Of a stretch of 10,204 nt of DNA, positions 5,763-10,204 are shown one piece after another. Position 1 is the stretch's first letter; every line of letters begins with the position of its first letter. The stretch spans positions 1 to 10,204 of the forward strand of contig JAJZLW010000026.1 in assembly GCA_021850505.1 (NCBI GenBank). Reading direction: 5' to 3'. The translations under genes and the position numbers were made by a program. Source of the DNA: Thermoplasmata archaeon. Lineage in GTDB: Archaea > Thermoplasmatota > Thermoplasmata > Thermoplasmatales > Thermoplasmataceae. A model generated the notes under the pieces. That model ran no database searches. It was not told where the DNA came from and worked only from the letters and a program-made list of their open reading frames with translations.

Positions 5763-6701
5763 TTGGATAGTAAGGAAATTGCCCGACGCATACTGGAAGG
5801 AGATTTTAGAGCGATATCGCGGGCAATAACCCTTGTCGAGAATGGTAGCGAAGATCAAACCGGCAGGGAGATTATAAAAAGGATATACAGTAAGACGGGC
5901 AGGGCAAAGATAATAGGAATAACTGGTCCACCGGGTGTTGGCAAAAGCACGATAATAGGAAACCTTGCGGCAATCCTAAAAGGGAATGGAAGCAAAGTTG
6001 CAGTTTTGGCAGTTGATGCTTCCAGCCCTTTTACAAATGGCACCTTCCTTGGAAACAGGATACGTATGCAGGATATACTATTCAGGAACAACATATTTAT
6101 GAGAAGTCTCTCAACAAGGGGTTCGACCGGGGGGCTCTCAATAAGCGTCTGGGATTCCGTGAGAATACTGGATGCTGCGGGTTTTGATATTATAATAATT
6201 GAAACGGTTGGTGCTGGTCAGGCGGATCTTGATATACTGGACATAGCTGACACAATTCTGGTCGTGCTCGCTCCGGGCCTTGGTGATGAGATACAGGCGA
6301 TTAAGGCTGGAATCATGGAGATTGCAAGCATTTTTGTAATAAACAAGGTTGACAGGGAAGACGCTTTAATCGCAATAAAGGACATAGAAGATTCTCTGTC
6401 ATTGCTTCCACAGGGCACCTGGAAGGTACCGGTAGTGGGACTTGATTCGATTAAATTAAAGGGTTATGAAGAACTGATCAGACTGATCGAACTGCATTTC
6501 AATCTTCCTGAGTCTTTGCGGGATAAGAAAGAAAGATTTCTCAAGGAGGTTACAGAAATACTGCGCAATGATTTCAATTTAAAGATAAAAAAGGTGGTAT
6601 CAAATTCGAGTGATGAGATTGCAACTCTTGAAGAGGGCACGGACCCATATACAATTGCTGATAATTTATCCCGGAAAATATCTCACTCAGATAATATTTA
6701 A
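5763..6701 (+). CDS. meaB: MeaB/ArgK-type G-protein chaperone of the B12-dependent mutase
   Basis: P-loop GTPase that gates cofactor loading and protects or repairs acyl-CoA mutases; once mislabelled as an arginine-transport kinase (ArgK). Seen: Walker A GPPGVGKST (55-63), VDASSPF (84-90), the switch-type GNRIRM (97-102), ETVGAGQ (147-153) and the guanine-specificity NKVD (194-197). The C-terminal EEGTDPYTIADNL segment resembles the family's dimerisation region. At 312 residues it is of normal length. Oddities: GNRIRM has Asn where the family normally has Asp (GDR/GDK), and GAGQADLD replaces the usual GVGQSE-type sequence. The TTG start directly abuts the small subunit's TAG stop, in frame, with only a weak ribosome binding site (AGGG at 5747-5750). 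No other start codon occurs before Walker A. Context makes the adjacent mutase its obvious partner. Confidence 0.92.
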   Translation: MDSKEIARRILEGDFRAISRAITLVENGSEDQTGREIIKRIYSKTGRAKIIGITGPPGVGKSTIIGNLAAILKGNGSKVAVLAVDASSPFTNGTFLGNRIRMQDILFRNNIFMRSLSTRGSTGGLSISVWDSVRILDAAGFDIIIIETVGAGQADLDILDIADTILVVLAPGLGDEIQAIKAGIMEIASIFVINKVDREDALIAIKDIEDSLSLLPQGTWKVPVVGLDSIKLKGYEELIRLIELHFNLPESLRDKKERFLKEVTEILRNDFNLKIKKVVSNSSDEIATLEEGTDPYTIADNLSRKISHSDNI

Positions 6702-6849
6702 TGCCCTAATTCCATCGCTTTGATAAATAATAAGCATTTCAAAAAATATAATGTTATTATGTCTCTACTTCGAATTCAATATGGGAAATAATACCTTTCA
6801 TTTTCTATAGGATTTCTGAATCCCGCAGACATCATGATGCTATGAAACA

Positions 6850-6857
6850 TTTAAATA
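6850..6857 (+). promoter_or_regulatory. TATA box of the permease gene
   Basis: TTTAAATA, preceded by the BRE-like GAAAC (6844-6848), is centred about 28 bases before the ATG at 6882. That predicts a leaderless mRNA. The preceding 180-base gap after meaB is AT-rich and shows no gene. Confidence 0.65.
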
Positions 6858-6881
6858 TGTCTATGTGCATATACTCTGTTA

Positions 6882-8636
6882 ATGACTGACACTGAAGTCG
6901 TTGCAGAGAGATCAGATAAGAAACTTAGGAGAAGTCTGTCTACTTGGGATCTGTTATTTCTGAGCCTTGGTGGTATTATAGGTTCTGGCTGGCTGTTTGC
7001 CGCATATGATGCATCATCTATAGCAGGCCCAGCAGCTATAATATCCTGGATAATAGGTGGAGTAATTGTCCTGATAATTGCGTTGAACTACGCGGAACTC
7101 GGCTCGATGATACCTCGATCCGGATCGATTGTAAGATATGGACAGTACTCTCATGGTAACATGGCAGGTTATTTTCTTGCTTGGGCATATTTCCTGTCTG
7201 CTGTCTCTGTCCCAGCTATAGAGGCAGAAGCTGTGGTTGAATATGCTTCTCCGTATGTGAGCAATTTGTACAACGGAGCGGTGCTTGAACCACTGGGAAT
7301 ATTCTTTGCAGCACTGTTGATGGTTTTCTTCTTCTTCCTGAATTATTGGGGAATAAGAATCATGGGTAAGACAAATTCCGGTATGACATGGTGGAAAATG
7401 GTTCTACCACTTGCAACTATTGCCATACTCGTGGTCACGAGATTCAGCCTTGCCAATTTCACAACACTTTTCAATGGAACGGTTGATGGGATAGCGGGTG
7501 CAACAACAACATCAGGATTCATGCCATACGGTTTTGCACCGGTAATGGCTGCAGTTGCGACCTCAGGAATTGTATTTTCATTCCTTGGCTTCAGGCAGGG
7601 ATTGGATTATGGAGGTGAATCTAGAACCCCGCAGAGATCGATCCCATTGGCAACAATTGGTTCAGTCCTTATAGGCATACTCATATACGTCCTACTTCAG
7701 GTTGCGTTTATAGGTGCAATTAACTTCTCAAGTCTTGGTATACCTGCAGGTGGTTGGAATTTGCTTCAGGAACTTCCAAATAGCACTTTCTTAACACCGG
7801 CTATCGAGCAGTTGAATAGTGCGCCCTTTGCGTCTATAGCATCGTCTGTCGGACTTGTAATGTTAACATATGTTCTGTTTGCAGATGCATACGTATCTCC
7901 AAGTGGCACTCTTAATGTTTATCTTGGAACTTCAATGAGAACATTATATGGAACAGCTGCAATGGGATATCTCCCCGGTTCTATGATGAAGGTAGACCAG
8001 AAGAGGAGAATACCGGTGCTTCCTCTGGTTGTTTCATTGATCGTCGGTATTGTATTCTTTGCTCCATTCCCATCATGGTATAAATTAGTTGGTTTCATAA
8101 CCAGTGCCACGGTTTTCACATATCTCGTGGGTGGTCCAGCCCTGAGGTCCCTGAGGAAAAATGCATCGGAGCTCAAGAGACCGTTTAAGTTGCCTGCATC
8201 ATCTATACTTGCACCAATGGCTTTCGTCGGCGCATCTCTTGTTGTTTACTGGTCAGGTTGGCCCCTTGTAGGTGAACTGGCAATCGCGATATTCCTTGGC
8301 CTGATAGTCTATGGCATATTCTTTTTCATGAAACAGAAGGATGATCCCTCCAGAAAGACCATACATGGGTGGGATTCTATTAAATCCGGTATCTGGGTAC
8401 CTGTTTACATAGTTGTCTTATCTATCGAATCATATCTTGGAGAGACCGCACTGGGCGGATATAACATAGTACCATATCCATACGATCTGCTAATGGTTAT
8501 AATAGTTGCAATAGTATTCTACTTCTGGGCCACGATGAGTGGAGTCAGGACTCAGGAAATACAGGAGATAGTGGACCTGGATTCACAATACCTGAAACCG
8601 GAAGACGAACAATTCGGCAGCTCGGGTGGTGCATAA
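6882..8636 (+). CDS. APC-superfamily amino-acid permease
   Basis: Polytopic membrane transporter, probably importing amino acids by proton symport. The N-terminal helix carries the APC-type glycine motif SLGGIIGSGWLF (28-39), the unwound helix-1 substrate site. Helix 2 is followed by NYAELGSMIPRSG (69-81), a typical APC sequence. The FLGFRQGLDYGGESRTPQRSIP segment (234-255) matches the conserved loop after helix 6 with its glutamate and Pro/Arg. I count about 12-14 hydrophobic helices; at 584 residues it is longer than the common 450-500 residue members, with extra C-terminal helices near 505-550 and an acidic soluble tail (about 555-584). The substrate is not predictable. It has its own TATA box, and a small membrane-protein gene starts one base after its stop. 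Confidence 0.88.
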   Translation: MTDTEVVAERSDKKLRRSLSTWDLLFLSLGGIIGSGWLFAAYDASSIAGPAAIISWIIGGVIVLIIALNYAELGSMIPRSGSIVRYGQYSHGNMAGYFLAWAYFLSAVSVPAIEAEAVVEYASPYVSNLYNGAVLEPLGIFFAALLMVFFFFLNYWGIRIMGKTNSGMTWWKMVLPLATIAILVVTRFSLANFTTLFNGTVDGIAGATTTSGFMPYGFAPVMAAVATSGIVFSFLGFRQGLDYGGESRTPQRSIPLATIGSVLIGILIYVLLQVAFIGAINFSSLGIPAGGWNLLQELPNSTFLTPAIEQLNSAPFASIASSVGLVMLTYVLFADAYVSPSGTLNVYLGTSMRTLYGTAAMGYLPGSMMKVDQKRRIPVLPLVVSLIVGIVFFAPFPSWYKLVGFITSATVFTYLVGGPALRSLRKNASELKRPFKLPASSILAPMAFVGASLVVYWSGWPLVGELAIAIFLGLIVYGIFFFMKQKDDPSRKTIHGWDSIKSGIWVPVYIVVLSIESYLGETALGGYNIVPYPYDLLMVIIVAIVFYFWATMSGVRTQEIQEIVDLDSQYLKPEDEQFGSSGGA

Positions 8637-8637
8637 A

Positions 8638-8847
8638 ATGAATAAATACGTTGGCGGTATGGTTGTAAGTGTTGTAATTGGTCTGATAGGGCTTGCATTA
8701 CTCATTTACCAGACACTCCACACAACAAGTGTTGGCGTTTATGTTGGGAATATCCCACCTGCAGGAATCTTGTATGCATTTGTGTTTGCTGCGGGCGTAA
8801 TTGCTGCTATAGCTCTTTACAACCTCAATCTGCCTTCTAAAAAATAA
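8638..8847 (+). CDS. Small two-helix membrane protein next to the permease
   Basis: A 69-residue protein with two predicted transmembrane helices, about 6-24 (GGMVVSVVIGLIGLALLIY) and 42-62 (AGILYAFVFAAGVIAAIALY), joined by a short loop with Gly/Pro, and ending in a basic tail (PSKK). ATG 8638 is preferred over GTG 8626 because it begins immediately after the permease stop (8634-8636); the GTG would overlap the permease end. No recognised family. One-base spacing implies co-translation with the permease, so it may be an accessory or stabilising subunit, but no direct evidence exists. An AT-rich T-run region follows. Confidence 0.72.
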   Translation: MNKYVGGMVVSVVIGLIGLALLIYQTLHTTSVGVYVGNIPPAGILYAFVFAAGVIAAIALYNLNLPSKK

Positions 8848-8894
8848 ATTTAATTAAATCCTAGATTTTTAAAAGTTAAAATTATTTTTATTCC

Positions 8895-8901
8895 TATTTA
8901 T
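8895..8901 (+). promoter_or_regulatory. TATA box of the MMPL-type transporter gene
   Basis: TATTTAT in the AT-rich 78-base gap is centred 28 bases ahead of the GTG at 8926, the same geometry as the permease promoter. It supports the GTG as a leaderless start. The T-runs at 8866-8870 and 8884-8889 may also end the upstream transcript. Confidence 0.5.
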
Positions 8902-8925
8902 CTCCTCACTATTTATTGCTATTTT

Positions 8926-10204
8926 GTGGATATTGCAAAAACACTTATAGCGAAAAGGAAGATTGTATTGATTATTTGGATTGTGGCCATACTTGCTGCT
9001 ACACCAGCTTTGATGAAATATTCCGGATACATTTCGTACTCGACGACATCGTCTGCCGGAAACCACAGTGAATCTTCTATTGCAAATGCAATCCTTTCTA
9101 ATAACACGCAGGAAAACCAGACATTACTGGTTGCGATTCAGGCAAACTCCTACAATAACACAAGCATGGCAACAGAAGTTCTCGCTATGCAGGAAGCAAT
9201 GAAGAATGCATCCATATATGGCTTCTCTGGAACCATGTCTCCATACTCAGCTTATGCAGCATTCATAAACGATACCAGTGGGAAGAGTTCAACTCTCATA
9301 AGAGATCTATATTCTACAATTAAAAATACATCTATACTTGTTTTTTCTTTTCCACACAATTTCTACGTTAACTGGTCATTGACAGGTTATAATCAGTCCC
9401 AGATCTACACTGTTGCCAATCAATCCGGCTATAATTCATCGGTATACGAGAAGCAGTTCTTGAATTATATCTATACTTCATACAACAACTCTGTGCCTGG
9501 GCTTTCATTGGTCAATGAAGCCGTTAACAACACTGTTTATCTGCTGTTCAACGAATCACCTTATGCATCTTCTGTAACCAGTTACCTTAATGTGGAAAAT
9601 TACACGGTTGGCACTGACAGTGTGGTTAGCGCCGTTATAAAAATAATTACTGGCTTCAGCTTGAAAACGAGCATAATTAACTCTGTTGTAGAATCTTCCA
9701 ACCCTGGTATTTATTATGTAACACATTACGGCCTGTCCGGAATTCCATCCTATATTGCATCGCAATATATCGCAAAAAACGGTTCTCTGTTTCTTGTGAA
9801 CATAAACTTTAACCAGAGCACTGACGAATTGACCTCTGGCGGATCAAGTATTTCTCAGAATGCATATCCGGAAATTAACAAGATAGCAACCACTTTCTTT
9901 GGAAATTCAGGTCAGGTAACAGGAGAGGGGGCCATTGCTTATCAGACTCAGCAGGTAACCTCAGGATCTGGAATTGTTTTTGCATTTATTTTCGTAATAC
10001 TTGCCATTGCTGTATTTCTGACTCTTCTTTCATATAAGGCTTCGATCCTGACACTCGTTGTGGTATCAATTGCAACTGTTCTCGGATACGTTTCTATCTT
10101 TATAACAGGCATACTGGTTCACGATGTCAATTATGTTGTGAATTATACTCTTACAGCTGTTATTTTGGGTGTTGCCACTGATTACATAGTATTTGTCCTG
10201 TCCA
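8926..10204 (+). CDS. MMPL/RND-family membrane transporter, N-terminal part (runs off the window)
   Basis: N-terminal 426 residues of a large polytopic transporter; the 3' end lies beyond the window. Helix 1 is at about 12-28, followed by a long extracytoplasmic domain (about 30-345) and then closely spaced helices near 350-370, 373-396 and 405-426. The last ends in GVATDYIVFVLS, matching the MMPL/RND helix-4 motif with the Asp-Tyr pair (Asp419) used in proton relay. Domain order (helix, large outer loop, helices) is that of the family. The outer loop is rich in Asn, Ser and Tyr and has 18 N-X-S/T sequons between residues 46 and 296, pointing to dense surface N-glycosylation. The start is GTG 8926; the upstream frame has no ATG, GTG or TTG. 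Cargo is unknown; archaeal members may move lipids or small hydrophobics. Confidence 0.85.
   Translation, partial: MDIAKTLIAKRKIVLIIWIVAILAATPALMKYSGYISYSTTSSAGNHSESSIANAILSNNTQENQTLLVAIQANSYNNTSMATEVLAMQEAMKNASIYGFSGTMSPYSAYAAFINDTSGKSSTLIRDLYSTIKNTSILVFSFPHNFYVNWSLTGYNQSQIYTVANQSGYNSSVYEKQFLNYIYTSYNNSVPGLSLVNEAVNNTVYLLFNESPYASSVTSYLNVENYTVGTDSVVSAVIKIITGFSLKTSIINSVVESSNPGIYYVTHYGLSGIPSYIASQYIAKNGSLFLVNINFNQSTDELTSGGSSISQNAYPEINKIATTFFGNSGQVTGEGAIAYQTQQVTSGSGIVFAFIFVILAIAVFLTLLSYKASILTLVVVSIATVLGYVSIFITGILVHDVNYVVNYTLTAVILGVATDYIVFVLS

Noticed and set aside
5328..5858. 176-codon reverse-strand frame
   Set aside because: Shadow of the B12-binding subunit and the start of the G-protein gene, both of which have complete motifs; no recognisable protein.
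3629..6701. Whole operon as a bacterial-type IcmF fusion broken by frameshift
   Set aside because: Gene order is large chain, small chain, G protein, whereas IcmF runs B12 domain, G domain, mutase; each frame is intact with its own start, so this is a natural split operon.

Overview
The window is archaeal, and most likely from the class Thermoplasmata (Thermoplasma/Ferroplasma/Cuniculiplasma-like acidophilic heterotrophs). The evidence is an archaeal-type RNase P RNA, a Gins51-type replication protein, TATA boxes about 22-32 bases ahead of start codons that have almost no leader, heavy use of AGG (Arg) and ATA (Ile) codons, and a cell-surface transporter crowded with N-glycosylation sequons. 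No species can be named from sequence alone. All recognised genes lie on the + strand, and no mobile element, tRNA or CRISPR array was seen.

Layout: 27-854 is a TatD-like TIM-barrel metal hydrolase. 855-1354 is about 500 bases without a convincing gene; it holds a T-run, a stem-loop and an orphan Shine-Dalgarno-like sequence. 1355-1984 encodes a GINS subunit, followed by the RNase P RNA (about 2064-2381). A small zinc-binding-type protein (2537-2728) is followed 5 bases later by a family 2 glycosyltransferase (2734-3582).

A compact operon runs from 3629 to 6701. It encodes the catalytic chain of a coenzyme B12-dependent acyl-CoA mutase, its B12-binding small subunit, and a MeaB/ArgK-type G-protein chaperone. 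By overall similarity this would be called methylmalonyl-CoA mutase. However, the two residues that select the substrate (Phe98 and Gln216, where methylmalonyl-CoA mutase has Tyr and Arg), together with Ala125, match isobutyryl-CoA mutase. The operon is therefore better read as a probable isobutyryl-CoA/n-butyryl-CoA mutase system, possibly serving branched-chain (valine) breakdown. The small subunit and G protein sit in the same frame, separated by a single TAG codon followed at once by a TTG start. That order resembles the domain order of the bacterial fusion enzyme IcmF.

Downstream, 6882-8636 is an APC-superfamily amino-acid permease with its own TATA box. A 69-residue two-helix membrane protein (8638-8847) begins one base after its stop and may be an accessory subunit. 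The window ends inside an MMPL/RND-type membrane transporter (8926 to the edge) whose first outer loop carries 18 N-X-S/T sequons. Amino-acid uptake next to a carbon-skeleton mutase fits a peptide-scavenging heterotroph, but that link is inference.
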